From Chara braunii (lineage: Eukaryota > Streptophyta > Charophyceae > Charales > Characeae), in the NCBI GenBank assembly GCA_003427395.1, contig BFEA01000018.1:231276-252752 (forward strand): a DNA stretch of 21,477 nt, given 5' to 3'. Below are positions 1-9,869 of this stretch, piece by piece. How positions within the stretch are numbered: the stretch's first letter is position 1; every line of letters starts with the position of its first letter. The position numbers and the translations under genes were made by a program. The notes beneath the pieces were generated by a model, which did no database searches, was not told the origin of the DNA, and saw only the letters and a program-made list of their open reading frames with translations.

Positions 1-420
1 ATTGGGGGTGATTGGGAGTTGTTTGCAGTTGAGTAAGATCCAGTTCAGGCCGAGTAGGTTTGGAGGACGTTGCTGGGACGATGCAGACAGTCGCTGGGGC
101 TTTTATGCTTTGTAACCTGGGTAGGGGCTTGGGTCTGGGGAAGTTCACCGAGGGAGGAAGGTGAAACCAGCTTGTCCAACGAAGCCAGTGTTGGGGCATT
201 GTTCTGTAGCCTGAACGAGTCAGGGGCTTGAGGCTAGGAGGGAATGGCCCGAGGGTCATGGAGGGTGGGAGACACTCCGGTCTCGGCCGTCAGAACGAGG
301 ATGGTCGGAGCCGGGCCAGGTCGTGCTGCCCTGTAACCTTAGTTGATGGGGGGTAAGAGAGTGTCTGAGTTCTGGTGAGGATTGAATGGTCGGACTGAGT
401 CTTGATTGCTTGTCAAATTG
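1..420. repeat. Copy A of a ~400-bp diverged direct repeat
   Basis: This G-rich, gene-free stretch aligns by eye with 2940-3310. Shared blocks include TTTGTAACCTGGG against CTCTGTAACCTGGG, GAGGGAGGAAGG in both, CAGCTTGTCCAACGAAGCCA against CAGGTTGTCCGACGTAGCTA, and GGATGGTCGG against GGCTGGTCGG. Inside the copy a CTGTAACC-like word recurs about every 100-120 bp (near 107, 205 and 331), so the repeat seems built from about three related subunits. Copy A starts at or before the window edge. I infer it is non-coding retroelement sequence; no family is recognised. Confidence 0.7.
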
Positions 421-811
421 ATTGTGGGAAGAATGAGGAGTCCTGTTTTCTTTTTGCTAGTCTCCTTGGTTGGTGGATCTATAGGTAAGTTTTTTACAAT
501 AATAGAATCCAAGTTGGCTGGGTGTCGAGCTCACAGCGGCTGCTTATTAAGCGTTTTGCGCACGCGCGGGAAGCGAAGGTGGTTGTCGATACCGTATCAC
601 AGGTTGATAGGGAGAATAGACTGACTCTCGGGGGCTTTCTGGGAGTTCCACGTTCATACTCCATTGCTGGTGCGTTTTTGCCCGTGGCATAGAGCCTGTG
701 AGGTGTCGTCTCTGGGGATGCCTGTGGAGTTAAGCGGAGTGAGCCTTGGGTGACCTGAAGTGCGATTGCGGTAGCTACCCGTTATCACCAGTGTCCTCGT
801 TCATCTACGTC
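421..811. other. Unassigned stretch
   Basis: I see no gene, RNA or clear repeat here. The one short open frame has no recognisable motif. Position suggests it is the continuation of the repeat element that begins at the window edge, because a related spacer separates the equivalent blocks downstream (3311-3510). Confidence 0.4.
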
Positions 812-1060
812 GGTTGTGACTCAAAGGAACATGGTGAGGGTTTCTTCATCATCATTAGGGCTGTTCGGCATCGCCATCATCATCTATTAGGGTGCTGGTC
901 TTCATCATCATCAAGGCGGCAACAGGAGTCGTGTGCCCTTTGTTAGTAATACTTCCATCATCACTGTTGACGGGCATGGCTCAAAGGAACAAGGTAAGGG
1001 TTTCGTTATCATCATCAGGGCTGCTCGATCAGGGTGCTGCCCTTCATCATATTGGCTAGC
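812..1060. repeat. Two-copy direct repeat with TCATCA microsatellite
   Basis: Two units are visible. Unit one starts near 812 and unit two near 968. Each reads CTCAAAGGAAC, then GGTRAGGGTTTC, a run of ATCATCATC, GGGCTGYTCG, and AGGGTGCTG followed by CTTCATCAT. They are about 155 bp apart and diverged. A further CTTCAAAGGAACG occurs near 3526, linking this stretch to the related region upstream of the tail at 3537-3611. Confidence 0.65.
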
Positions 1061-1387
1061 GTGTAAGCACCTCATCAATGTTTTACTATTTTAGGGTGCT
1101 AGGGCGCTATTCATCCGTGGTTTTACGATTATCAACACTATTATTCTCATAGCTATCATCTGTTGTATTACGATCATTTTGGTTAGCAATCAATCTAGCT
1201 CTAATTCATCTGTAGACGAAGTTGATCGCCGCTACTATTCTAGGCTGCTGTTTCACTCAAATAGTTATCCATAACACTTCCGTCATCATCACTATCATCA
1301 TCATTGCTAAAATCATCTGAAAACTTTTTAGTCTCAGGGTACCGTTTTCGACTACCCAGTTATCCAATAGTCGTTAATAATTTCGTC
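1061..1387. other. Gene-free, ATC-rich spacer
   Basis: The stretch is rich in ATCAT and TTATC words and looks like eroded microsatellite. No coding motif or RNA structure is evident. Confidence 0.4.
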
Positions 1388-1487
1388 CTCAGTAACTATA
1401 TCTTGATTACCTACGTCTGGATTACCTATATCTTGATAACCTATACCTTGATCACCGATTGCTTGATTACTTACTTCTTGATCACGA
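1388..1487 (+). repeat. 15-bp minisatellite, about 6.7 units
   Basis: Consecutive 15-bp units start at 1388, 1403, 1418, 1433, 1448, 1463 and 1478, with a consensus near TTGATTACCTATATC. Because 15 is a multiple of three, one frame encodes a pentapeptide repeat of type L-I-T-Y-x. No surrounding gene supports translation. Units differ at 2-5 positions, so the array is old. Confidence 0.85.
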
Positions 1488-1683
1488 CTATTTGTTGTAG
1501 AAATTTTAGACATAACGCTTTCATGTTGCTTGATTTTCTTTATTTCGTTTTGTTCATGAGTTTTGCAAACGCTTTAGTGGGGATAGGACTTCGGAGGTTA
1601 TGGCTGGAACTTTGGTAGGCGGGGGGTTTTTTTAGACTCCAGGGTACAGATATACGGTAGTTACCCATAGCAGGTCTGAGATC

Positions 1684-1790
1684 CGCCTGGCCTAAGTTAG
1701 GGGACAAGCCAGGGGAAGGACGGTAGGACTGTCAGCCCGGCCTCCGCCTAGCCTTGGGTAAGCTAGGGGAAGGAGAGATAGGGCTGACCA
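1684..1790 (+). repeat. Tandem CCGCCTRGCC repeat, also found at 5770-5820
   Basis: Two units begin at CCGCCTGGCCTAAGTTAGGGG and CCGCCTAGCCTTGGGTAAGC and each continues into AGGGGAAGGA. The reverse complement of about 5770-5815 reads CCGCCTAGCTTTGGGTAAGT then TAGGGGAAGGATGGTAGGA, so the same repeat lies in the 3' UTR of the large LINE. This suggests the left region derives partly from a related LINE 3' end. Confidence 0.65.
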
Positions 1791-2238
1791 GGTGCGGGTA
1801 TAGACTACTAGTTAGCTGTCCCCAAAAAATTAACCCTGGGGTCTGTTATAGGGGAACCCTATTCTACAGGGTTGTTGCATGGTGGGAGGCAATCGCCCTA
1901 TTGGGAGTGGGGCAGATTGGGGATTGTCTGAGTCTGGGGCCGGGGTTGGAGAGTTGGTCGCCTTCAACCCTAGCGGGGGCAGACAAGGACAAGGGGTGGG
2001 CAAAGGCAGCTTCTAGGAGGGGATTGGTTGCCGTTGCGGATGTGGTGGAGGGAGGGGAGGGGATCTGTACTATGTTGGGGCCGAGGGATTTTCCTCGGTG
2101 GAGGCAGCATGAGACAGGGTATAGTGGGTATGGATTGGTTCGAGTCGTGACCAATGGAAGCGTATCCTTTCCACGACGTCGCCAAAAAAGATCTGATGAC
2201 ATTTTCGCAAGTCTTTTATTGGACTCTAATTATCCTTT
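1791..2238. other. Unassigned G-rich stretch
   Basis: A 180-codon open frame on + spans it, together with two antisense frames. None shows a domain, a repeat or convincing coding character. I regard the stretch as non-coding. Confidence 0.4.
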
Positions 2239-2550
2239 CCCTCTTCGAACTATGTGGTGGAGGAGGTCGGCTCGTCGAAGGGAGATGGAAAATTGAAGTC
2301 CATTCTTAACCATATGGGTTTTGGGAGGTTGATTGTCTGCTGTTTCTTATCTTCTGAACTATGTGGTGGAGGAGGTCGGCTCGTCGGGAGATGAGGAAGA
2401 GTAGGGGGTTGCTAGGCATAGCAGGCAGGAAGCTATTTATTCTCAGACTTGTTCAGAATTCGTTCCTGGACTGATTGCTTTCTTCTCTCTCCTTCGAACT
2501 ATGTGGTGGAGGAGGTCGGGTCGTCGAAGGGAGATGTAAAGTTGAAGTCT
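2239..2550 (+). repeat. Three spaced copies of a ~50-bp repeat
   Basis: The core GAACTATGTGGTGGAGGAGG followed by TCGGCTCGTCG occurs in units near 2239-2300, 2351-2394 and 2489-2550. Units one and three are flanked by CTTCGA and TCGAAGGGAG, which can pair as an imperfect hairpin around the core, and both continue into AGATGNAAARTTGAAGTC. The middle copy has lost the pairing partners. The role is unknown; it could be a structured element in a retrotransposon 3' UTR. Confidence 0.75.
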
Positions 2551-2717
2551 CATTTCAAATAAAAAAACGTAGCTCCAATTAGATTTCTCTAGTAGTTCTT
2601 GGTTCCTTTTCAGGCAAGTTTTTGATGGGAATTCTGAATGTACTCGTGATGGGACGCTGGGCCCAGTTCCTAGTTTTGTATCAATCAGCGAGGAAATGGT
2701 TGTATCTATGGGGCGCT

Positions 2718-2772
2718 GGACCCGGTTTCCAGCAGGTGCTGCTCCCCACCAATAGATGGAGCTTGTCTTTTT

Positions 2773-2839
<67 letters not shown>
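2718..2839 (+). mobile_element. Retroelement 3' tail, copy 1, with long poly(A)
   Basis: The sequence GGACCCGGTTTCCAGCAGGT, GCTGCTCCCCACCAATAGAT and GGAGCTTGTC runs into A33, T9 and A24 (2774-2839). The same tail occurs at 5474-5555 and, more diverged, at 3537-3611, each ending in oligo(A). A related half-copy lies just upstream (about 2648-2671, GGGACGCTGGGCCCAGTTCC), so the tail is partly duplicated in tandem. A shared 3' end plus poly(A) is what target-primed retrotransposition leaves (a SINE or LINE); no body is identified. Confidence 0.7.
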
Positions 2840-2939
2840 GATCTGCCTATGATTAGGGATATTGTGGATAGAATGTTCGGGGGGGAAGGAGAAGGTTAGA
2901 ACTGGAAGATGGGAGGAAGCACGGGGGGTTCAACATGGG

Positions 2940-3310
2940 AAGGGACGCCGGTCTAAGCAAGTAGCTCAGAAGGACAAAATTGGGACGACACAGGCCGGTG
3001 CTGGAGCTTTTGCTCTGTAACCTGGGGGAGCAAGAGGTCTGAGGAGTTATGTTGAGGGAGGAAGGCATAAGCCGCATAACCAGGTTGTCCGACGTAGCTA
3101 ATGTTGGGGTTTTCCCCTGTAACTTAGGGCGTGTGGCTAATCGAGAGTGTCGAGGGGGGAAGGCACTCTTTGCCGTCTGAACCAGGCTGGTCGGTACTGG
3201 GGAAGTTTGTGTTGCTCTGTAACCCTAGCATAGGGAGGTATGAGATCAGGCGAGTTCTGGTACGAGGACTAAACGCTTGGACTTAACGTTTTTTCACTTG
3301 TTGAAGGGGA
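2940..3310. repeat. Copy B of the ~400-bp diverged direct repeat
   Basis: This is the partner of 1-420, about 2.9 kb downstream in the same orientation. It keeps the internal periodicity of CTGTAACC-like words (near 3013, 3117 and 3217), each followed by a G-rich GAGGGAGGAAGG-type block. It lies directly after the poly(A) of the first tail, consistent with a second related element inserted or duplicated behind the first. Confidence 0.7.
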
Positions 3311-3536
3311 GGTGTAAACAGTACGAGGTTTTAGTTAGGATCTTCTGTTTCCAGTTTGGACTGTGGTTGGGTAGATCATAGGCAGTTTTGTCTGAGAACT
3401 GCAGTTGTTCTTAAAGTTGTTTCTCATAGGTTATCGCGGGTTTGGTAATCGACTGATTGTTTTCTTAGCCGATAGCGGGTAATGGCCCTGGAACTTCCAA
3501 TGTGTTACATATTCTTGGTTGTACTTCAAAGGAACG
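3311..3536. other. Spacer between repeat copy B and its tail
   Basis: I see no gene. CTTCAAAGGAACG near 3526 matches the CTCAAAGGAAC words of 812-1060, so this probably corresponds to the middle of the same element family. Confidence 0.4.
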
Positions 3537-3611
3537 CTTAGCCCAGTTCTCAGTCCCTGATGCTTCCCACAAATAGAGTGGAGCTTTTGTCCCAAAAAAA
3601 AAAAAAAAAAA
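3537..3611 (+). mobile_element. Retroelement 3' tail, copy 3
   Basis: GCCCAGTTCTCAG, TGCTTCCCACAAATAGAGTG and GAGCTTTTGT precede A18 (3594-3611). It aligns with the tails at 2718 and 5474 with a few gaps and is the most diverged of the three. Confidence 0.6.
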
Positions 3612-4049
3612 GATAGGGAGAGTAGGTAGCGTGAGGTATATGAGAGAAGAATATAGCTTGGTGTCTTCTGGACAAAAAAAAGAAAAAGAAAGAAAAGCTC
3701 CTTCTATTCTGGAGGGTGGCAGTCTGGTTCCTTTTCCACCAGCAAGTCAAAATAGAATACAGTTCTGACCCACACTTCCCCCCAACATTACGCCCCAGGG
3801 AACCCTGGAAGCATTGATTGTTTCCCATGGGGAAGGATTGATTGCCAGCCCATTCAAACACTCCCTCCCCTCCCCCTTGCAATTGTGTTTTCTTCATCTT
3901 TCCTTTTTACAAAGGGCGACGGCCTTGAGATATCATATCATCACTGTATTTGTCGTTTTTCTCTGAGCTCTGCTGCTGGTCTGATCATCCTACTGCAGGT
4001 ATCACACATCAGCATATATGCCATTTTGGGCGGCGATGAACTGAGTCCA
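3612..4049. other. Gene-free stretch
   Basis: An A/G-rich run (3675-3695) is the only local feature. The short open frames here have no domains and overlap low-complexity DNA. Confidence 0.4.
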
Positions 4050-4082
4050 CCCCCCCCCCACCCCCCCCCCCCCCCCCCCCCC
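4050..4082 (+). repeat. Poly(C) run interrupted by one A
   Basis: C10, A, then C22 follow GAGTCCA. On the minus strand this is a poly(G) run able to form G-quadruplexes. Such runs are also places where sequencing and assembly fail, so the true length is uncertain. Confidence 0.9.
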
Positions 4083-4568
4083 TCTCCTCTTTGTTTTTGT
4101 GTTTCAAGCAATGAACTGAGGTTCTGTGACTCTTCTATGTGGCCTTGCATTTTTGTCACCTGTGCAGAACGAGTTGCTTCGAATTCACAACTCTATGGCG
4201 GCTCCCAGATTCAGAGTAATGAGGCCACCAGGCCTGGGTGGGTTTACGCCAATGCGAGCACCGTCGCGTGACGGGATTTGTAGATCTTGCGGAAGCTGCT
4301 TTTGGACTCATGGTGGTGCAGTGGAGGCAATGACACCTCAGCTCATCGCCTCCCAAAGCGGCAGCCATGGCGATGTACTTAACCAATCCGACATTCAGCC
4401 GACTCACAGCAGCCTGCCAGGACGACTGGAGACGATGACCACAGGGAGAGCAGCCACTAATCCAGAGGGAAGCTCAACACCATACCCAGCACACCCTGTC
4501 TCCAGGTTCGACGCGTATGGCCAAGAAGCAGCAGCCGCGGGATTCTCAGTTCCCACAGCGCCACAATG

Positions 4569-5222
4569 TCATACTGCACCCTCCTCAATGGTGATTTCTT
4601 GCTTCTTTTCCGGGGTGTTCTTGATCTGTCTCATCTCCTTATGCCAGCCTGCGAGCCATTCAACGTCCCAACATTTGCTTGAGTCCCTCCCCAACTCCCT
4701 CCGATGGTTGTACATGCTGTCTACTCTTTGGTCTCTTTGCATCGCCTTTTCCATAGCATCCGGAGTAGCAGACTTCGTAATCACCAGTAGAGTTTTTTCG
4801 ACTCCCAATGATGGGTTCAACGAAGCCACTGAGTGTAGCGATGCTGTCTTCAACCATTCCTTTAGTGGTGATTACTCTCCACAGTTCCTCGACTTTTTCC
4901 CACAGTTGCTCTGCCTTTGAGCAGTGAAACATGCAGGGACTGATGTCTTTCCTCGTCCACTGTCACAGATCGTGCAGATCTTGTGCTCTATGCCTTTACG
5001 GATTTCAACTCTGCGTTTGCTCAGCCACGTGCTGACAGGCAGAGCCAGGGCGGTTACAAGCCACTGAATGCTTCTGACCCGATAGTAATTTAACCCCTTA
5101 GTTTTTTTTTGTAACTGTGAATCCAACTCTAGTAAAGAGTCAACTCCACAGCGTACATGTTCGGTCACATCCACTCCGGGATCCAAGGGAGGTGTTCCTT
5201 CGGGCTGTGTGTAATAAAACAT
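4569..5222 (-). pseudogene. Broken LINE ORF2 end with zf-RVT-like finger
   Basis: Read right to left, a frame starting at 5222 contains W-L-S-K-R-R followed by C-T-I-C (about 4970-4985). After a frameshift, a second frame from 4932 reads M-F-H-C-S-K-A-E-Q-L-W with two more Trp-containing blocks. C-x2-C then H-x-C before an A-x-x-L-W helix is the pattern of the zf-RVT finger found after the RT in many plant LINEs. A further frame change gives the last ~95 residues (to 4569). No RT precedes it inside the window on this side, so it is a 5'-truncated or interrupted copy, different in sequence from the finger at 6676-6747. The 264-codon frame on the + strand here is its shadow. Confidence 0.5.
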
Positions 5223-5260
5223 GCTTAGGCCAAGCAGATACCTAAGTGTCCATGAAAACA

Positions 5261-5272
5261 GGTCGATGTCCT
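5261..5272 (+). repeat. Candidate target-site duplication, left copy
   Basis: GGTCGATGTCCT lies immediately before the oligo(T) that marks the LINE 3' end. The same 12 bases occur at 15589-15600, just beyond the presumed LINE 5' end. Two exact copies at the two boundaries fit a LINE target-site duplication; chance cannot be excluded because the 5' boundary is otherwise undefined. Confidence 0.5.
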
Positions 5273-5297
5273 TTTTTTTTTTTTTTTTTTTTTTTTT
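5272..5297 (-). other. LINE 3' poly(A) tail (T26 on the + strand)
   Basis: An uninterrupted T26 on + reads as poly(A) at the end of the minus-strand LINE, directly after CTACAACACCCTGGGCTT on the minus strand. It places the LINE 3' end here and not at the ORF2 stop. Confidence 0.7.
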
Positions 5298-5941
5298 AAG
5301 CCCAGGGTGTTGTAGAGGCCAAGGACCTCACCCACGGTGATTGCTGGTGGCGGCAGGCAATGGTTGTCCTGACAGGAGTCACAGGATAGGCCACCTACCC
5401 TACCCATCCCCACGTTAATAGTACCAGTGCACGCCCTGTCCCTACTATCCTACCTCAGTGTGACCAGCACTCAGGACCCGGTTTCCAGCAGGTGCAGCTC
5501 CCTACCAATAGATTGGAGCCTTCTTCTATCAGGGGAACAAAAAAAAAAAAAAAAAGGACCATCACCCTACCAGTATCGAAGGCAACTTGGACCAGACAGC
5601 AGTGACAAGCACCAAGGCTGGGCCGACCACCCAGCCCTAGTGGAAGCGGAAGCGGACGGACCTTGCTGTACGGGAACTTCGGACGCCAGGCTCATGCAAT
5701 CTTCTACAGGCCCAATTCAGAGAGTCTACCCAGCAGGATTACCTAAGCAAGGCAGACCAGCACCCACGGACACATCCTACCATCCTTCCCCTAACTTACC
5801 CAAAGCTAGGCGGAACTCATTCTAGAGGAGTCTCGCCAGCATTGATTACCCCGGGGGTCCAGGGGATTGACTGAGCGAGCTGTTGGGAGGGGGGTGGACC
5901 TCTTCACCCTGCAACAGGCGCCTGATGTCTACTCCAACAAA
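5298..5941 (-). other. 3' UTR of the large LINE
   Basis: Non-coding sequence lies between the ORF2 stop and the poly(A). It includes the reverse copy of the CCGCCTAGC repeat (about 5770-5815) and is interrupted by an opposite-strand retroelement tail. Open frames here have no domains. Confidence 0.55.
5474..5555 (+). mobile_element. Retroelement 3' tail, copy 2, nested in LINE 3' UTR
   Basis: GGACCCGGTTTCCAGCAGGT, GCAGCTCCCTACCAATAGAT and TGGAGCC run into A17 (5539-5555). It is about 90 percent identical by eye to the tail at 2718-2839. Its orientation is opposite to the LINE that surrounds it, so it is probably a later, severely 5'-truncated insertion. Confidence 0.7.
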
Positions 5942-6675
5942 CTAGTCCCTCTCCCTCTGTTGCCTGCTGGAGAGTGGGTCCAGCGTCCCGTATACAGATG
6001 ACACCCAAGAGGTTTCAGCAAAAGAGGCCTGACACCTATTCCAACGAACTAGTCCCGCCCCTGGTGTCATGTAGAGTCCATTCCATACCACTTCATATCT
6101 ACTAGACAGTTGGATGGGGGGGGGGAAGAAATCAGGGAAATTGTCCGGGGGTTTCAGTGGGGTCGCCGCATCCACTTTGGTCCATTCACGGAACCGCAGA
6201 TGGTAATCTCTTATAATCTCCACCTCTGGTTGGTCCTCCCCAGACGCTGTGTGTTCGCCCTTCCATTCCACCATTCCTAACCTCCCTCTGTTTACATCCC
6301 CAAGCCATCTTGAGCTGAAGTCCTGAATTTTTTGTTTGATGTCCTTTTGCTTGTGAAGGAGTTGGATTTGTGCCCTGGCTCCATTCCATTTTGGAGTTAT
6401 TTCTGTCTGAATCTGTTGTTGGACGCACTCTGTTAATTTGGGGCCTTCCAATCGCGCCCCCTCCATTTCGAAGGTGCAGCGTCGACGTCACAGTGCCAGA
6501 TGATTGCCCGCCGTCCCATCCTGAGCATGTTTCCAGTGAAGTCGTCCATCTGGTCTGTTAGGTTCTTAGGCCAAGCTTCACACAACAAGGCCTTCCAGTC
6601 CCAAGGCCATTTGGTTGTTGTTCCCAATTGATCCCACACTCTGTCCCACCATCTCCATATCCAGAGTGCACCCGG

Positions 6676-6747
6676 ACATTGGAGGAAAATGTGTTCGATT
6701 GTTTCTGGTCTTTTTCGGGAAGGGAACGCATTTGTGCAGAGTTTACA
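6676..6747 (-). other. zf-RVT zinc finger of ORF2
   Basis: W-C-K-L-C is followed 14 residues later by I-E-H-I-F-L-Q-C and then L-W-I-W. This C-x2-C ... H-x4-C spacing with downstream Trp residues is the zf-RVT finger that follows the RT in plant LINEs and is thought to contribute to RNA or target binding. Confidence 0.8.
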
Positions 6748-8099
6748 CCACGGGAGAGCCCGGCCTTGTTGTTCTAGGGGCGTTCTATCTATCAACCAGT
6801 TATTGATTGGGAGACAGCGGTGCTCTATCTGCCATTGGAGTGATGCTAGTTTGGCTGGTTTTGCTTTGGCTGTTCTGAACCATCGGATTGGTCTCAGTTC
6901 CTGTTTACTTATGTTAAGGTGGTTTCTCCAACGTTCCCCCACCTGGTCGCGCAGTGCTGCCTTCGGTCTTAGGAGCCTGTAAGTCGATTTGACAGTTAAG
7001 GTATAAAGGGACTTTGTGAATTTCTTGCTACGCCCTCCTTGGAGTGACCATGACCATTCCATAGGGTCCATGGCCAGGTGATGAAGAGGGGTGCCGGGGT
7101 GGTAGGCTATCCATTGTTCATTCTCGTGCAGTACTCTGATTCTTTATACGTCATCTGTTTGACATGTTAAATTTATGTCCCCGGGTTTTCTTTGGATGAC
7201 GTTGTCTTGCCCCACCGGTGAGAGTTTTACGACTACTGTCCCGTCCTGAGGGCAGCGGACTACCCTACCCACATTGCCTGGCTGGTTTCTAACTGCTACC
7301 CAATCTGATTCTTGCAAGGAGGGACCTTTGCGAAGTATTATCCACCAGGCTAGTGGGATCCTTTCTATTAGTTTCTCCAGGGCATCCTGCGGTCGGTGGC
7401 AGTACCGCAGTCTTTTTCGTAGCTGGTCAGGTCCAATCATGTCCCTCTTGTCCGTATCCCAGATATCCTTAATCCTTATTATCCCTTTCTTGACCCAATT
7501 CTGTCAGGGGGAGTCCGTGCAGAGGACCATGTGGCCATTCGAGTCTACCACCCATCTATTTCCAAACAGGGGTTGGTGTGCCACCTCCTCCAATCTTTCT
7601 GGCGCTGTCTTGTCTGGAAGGGGGACACTTCTCCATGTCCTGAGAAGGGTGGGCCAAAAGGGGTCGTTTCGTAGATCGGAACGGGCTGCTTGCCGGGGGC
7701 AGTCAGAGAAGGGGTCCCTTTGTTGCACTCTTGCTCGTGGGATGGGCCATTCCCTATTTTTCAGCCACGTCAGCGGATCAATCTCTGCTAGTGTTTGTGG
7801 TGCTAACCAGGAAATCTGTTCTAGTGCAAGCCCTCTCCAGGGGGCTTCGGGGTTGAAGATGAGGCGTTTAAGCCATTGTAGGGCCAAAGCTTTAGTTTGC
7901 AAGAAGGGGTCAATAATGCCCAAGCCTCCCTTAGATTTGGGTTGGATGATGGAGTGCCAGGCTACCCGACTGATCACGTTTTGTCTCTCGTGGTCTCCCC
8001 GCCATAGGAAGGCGGCTATCTGGCGCCGTAGTGGGCGTAGTGCGTTCTTGTCTAGTGCCCAAATGGCAGATTTGTACCACATCGAGGCCAGGACTACAT

Positions 8100-9150
8100 T
8101 GTTGATAACCAGGGCACGACCAAACAGCGAGGTGTGTTTGTCCCTCCAGAGGGTCATTTTGGCCAAGGGGGGCGTAGCGATCCAGTCGTTGTTCATTGGT
8201 GGTCCTCCTTCTGCCGTTATGAAGATGCCTAGAACCCTGATAGGGGCTTCTGTAGGGAGCCAGTTGATTCTGGGTTGTTCTGGGGGTCTCACTCCTTGGT
8301 GGTGTATCCAACATCCTAGGGTTTTGTTCCCCCAATTTACTTTCATATCAGATAGGCTGCAAAAGCGGTCCATCATGTGGCACACCTCCTCCATTGATTC
8401 TTTGGAAGCGTCCACCATCAGTGTCAAGTCGTCCGCAAACAGTGAGCACATCGGGATTGCCTCCTTGGGTATTGCTGAGACTTGAATTCTTTTGAGGTCT
8501 TTGTGGGCCCTCAGGTTGGTGGCCAATGCCTCCATGATAATGACAAACAGGTAGGGTGTTATAGGGTCGCCTTGTCGGACCGACCTCTGGAGGCGGATGG
8601 GGGGGGCCAGATTGTCGTTTATCATGACCCTAGTTGTTGCAGTCCCATGGAGAATTTCAATCCAGCGACGGAAGTTTGTCCCAAAGTTAAGTTTCTCCAG
8701 GCGCTTGTCCTGAAAGAACCAATCTACGTGGTCGTATGCTTTCTCGAAGTCGATAAAGATGATTGTTGTGTTGCTATTGGATTGCCTTGTTAGTTTAATC
8801 ATCTCGTTGACTAGAAGGATGTTATCCTGGATGTTTCTGCCCTGGATAAAGCCGGTTTGGTCAGGATGAATGATGTCCCTCATCATTGAAGTCATACGAT
8901 TGGTCATTGCTTTCGCTATCAACTTGTAGACCACTGTGAGGAGGGTAATGGGTCTGTAGTTCCTGATGTTAGTCCTTGCCCCTTTCTTGTAGAGGAGCGT
9001 CAACACTCCTTGCCCCACTATTTCGCCTATCTATCCGTGCTCCAGACCGCGTGGTAGTAATCCATAAGGTCTTGTGACATACAAGTCCACATGGCTTCCC
9101 AAAACTCTTTGGGGAACCCATCAGGGCCCGGAGTTTTTTCCTCTTCCATT
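8100..9150 (-). other. Reverse transcriptase domain of ORF2
   Basis: The LINE RT motif series is clear: K-T-P-G-P-D-G-F-P-K-E-F (RT0, near 9105-9145), N-Y-R-P-I-T-L-L, F-I-D-F-E-K-A-Y-D (motif A Asp at 8749-8751), R-Q-G-D-P-I-T-P-Y-L-F and F-A-D-D (catalytic pair at 8428-8433), followed by the thumb. The active-site residues are intact. R-Q-G-D-P and FADD rather than YADD are common in plant LINEs. Confidence 0.92.
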
Positions 9151-9869
9151 TGCTTCAACGCCTCTCATATCTCCTCCTTCGATATAGGTGTATCAAGAGT
9201 TTTCTTCTGTTGTTCTGAGAGGGTTTTGCTTAGGGGGCGCAGAAATACGTTTATCTCTTATGTGTGTTTCTCTCTATCTTGGTTCCGACATTCCGAGGTG
9301 AATAGGTCTTGATAGAAGTCTCTTGCTATTTTCGTGCAAGCTGCAGTGGATGTGTGGAGGGGTCCCTGGTGACGCTTCGGGTCCTCCAAGACCTCAATTA
9401 TTGACCTCTCTGTTCTGGCCTTGGCCATCGCAAAAATTTTTGCATCCATTGCTCTTTCCATATTATACTTGGAAAGTTTGCCCTGGATCCTGGCTCCTTG
9501 CCACCTGTGTTCCATATAATTCATGAGTTGGTATTCAAGAGATTGGATGGTCTCACTTAGCTTTGTTTGCTGTTATAGATCATGGGGATCGTCTTCTTGC
9601 GTTTGCAATTGTCGCAATTGGTGTTGTAGATTTAGCTCCTCAGCGTGGCAGCGTGCCGCGAGTAGCTTTGAGTATTCATTGCACTTGCGGCCTAGAAGAG
9701 CAAGGCCGTTGTTGAACCATAATATGTCGTCGTTAATCTGGTCCCTCTGTGCTTTCCAAAAGGACCATACATCTTTGAGGTAGTCAATGAAACGGCCGTA
9801 AGCCAAGAGGGATGTATTGAGCTTGTAAAAGCCCCTTCCTTGATCGGGTTTTTTTCTGAATGAGAAAAT

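Noticed and set aside
812-1060. CRISPR-like array from spaced repeats
   Set aside because: Units are diverged, only two, with microsatellite content; the genome is eukaryotic.
1754-2296. 180-codon open frame on + and antisense frames
   Set aside because: No recognisable domain; G-rich repeat DNA with few stops.
2774-2839. Poly(A)/poly(T)/poly(A) run as a terminator or processed gene tail
   Set aside because: It follows a repeated retroelement tail and not a gene; the A-T-A order may also reflect sequencing or assembly slippage.
1-3310. LTR pair of an LTR retrotransposon
   Set aside because: The ~400-bp direct repeats lack TG...CA ends, a primer-binding site, a polypurine tract and any coding sequence between them.
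4126-4920. 264-codon open frame on the + strand
   Set aside because: It overlaps the minus-strand zf-RVT fragment and shows no motif; probably a chance frame.
7274-8485. 403-codon open frame on the + strand
   Set aside because: It lies exactly antisense to the LINE RT domain, which has full motif support; no domain is visible in the + frame.
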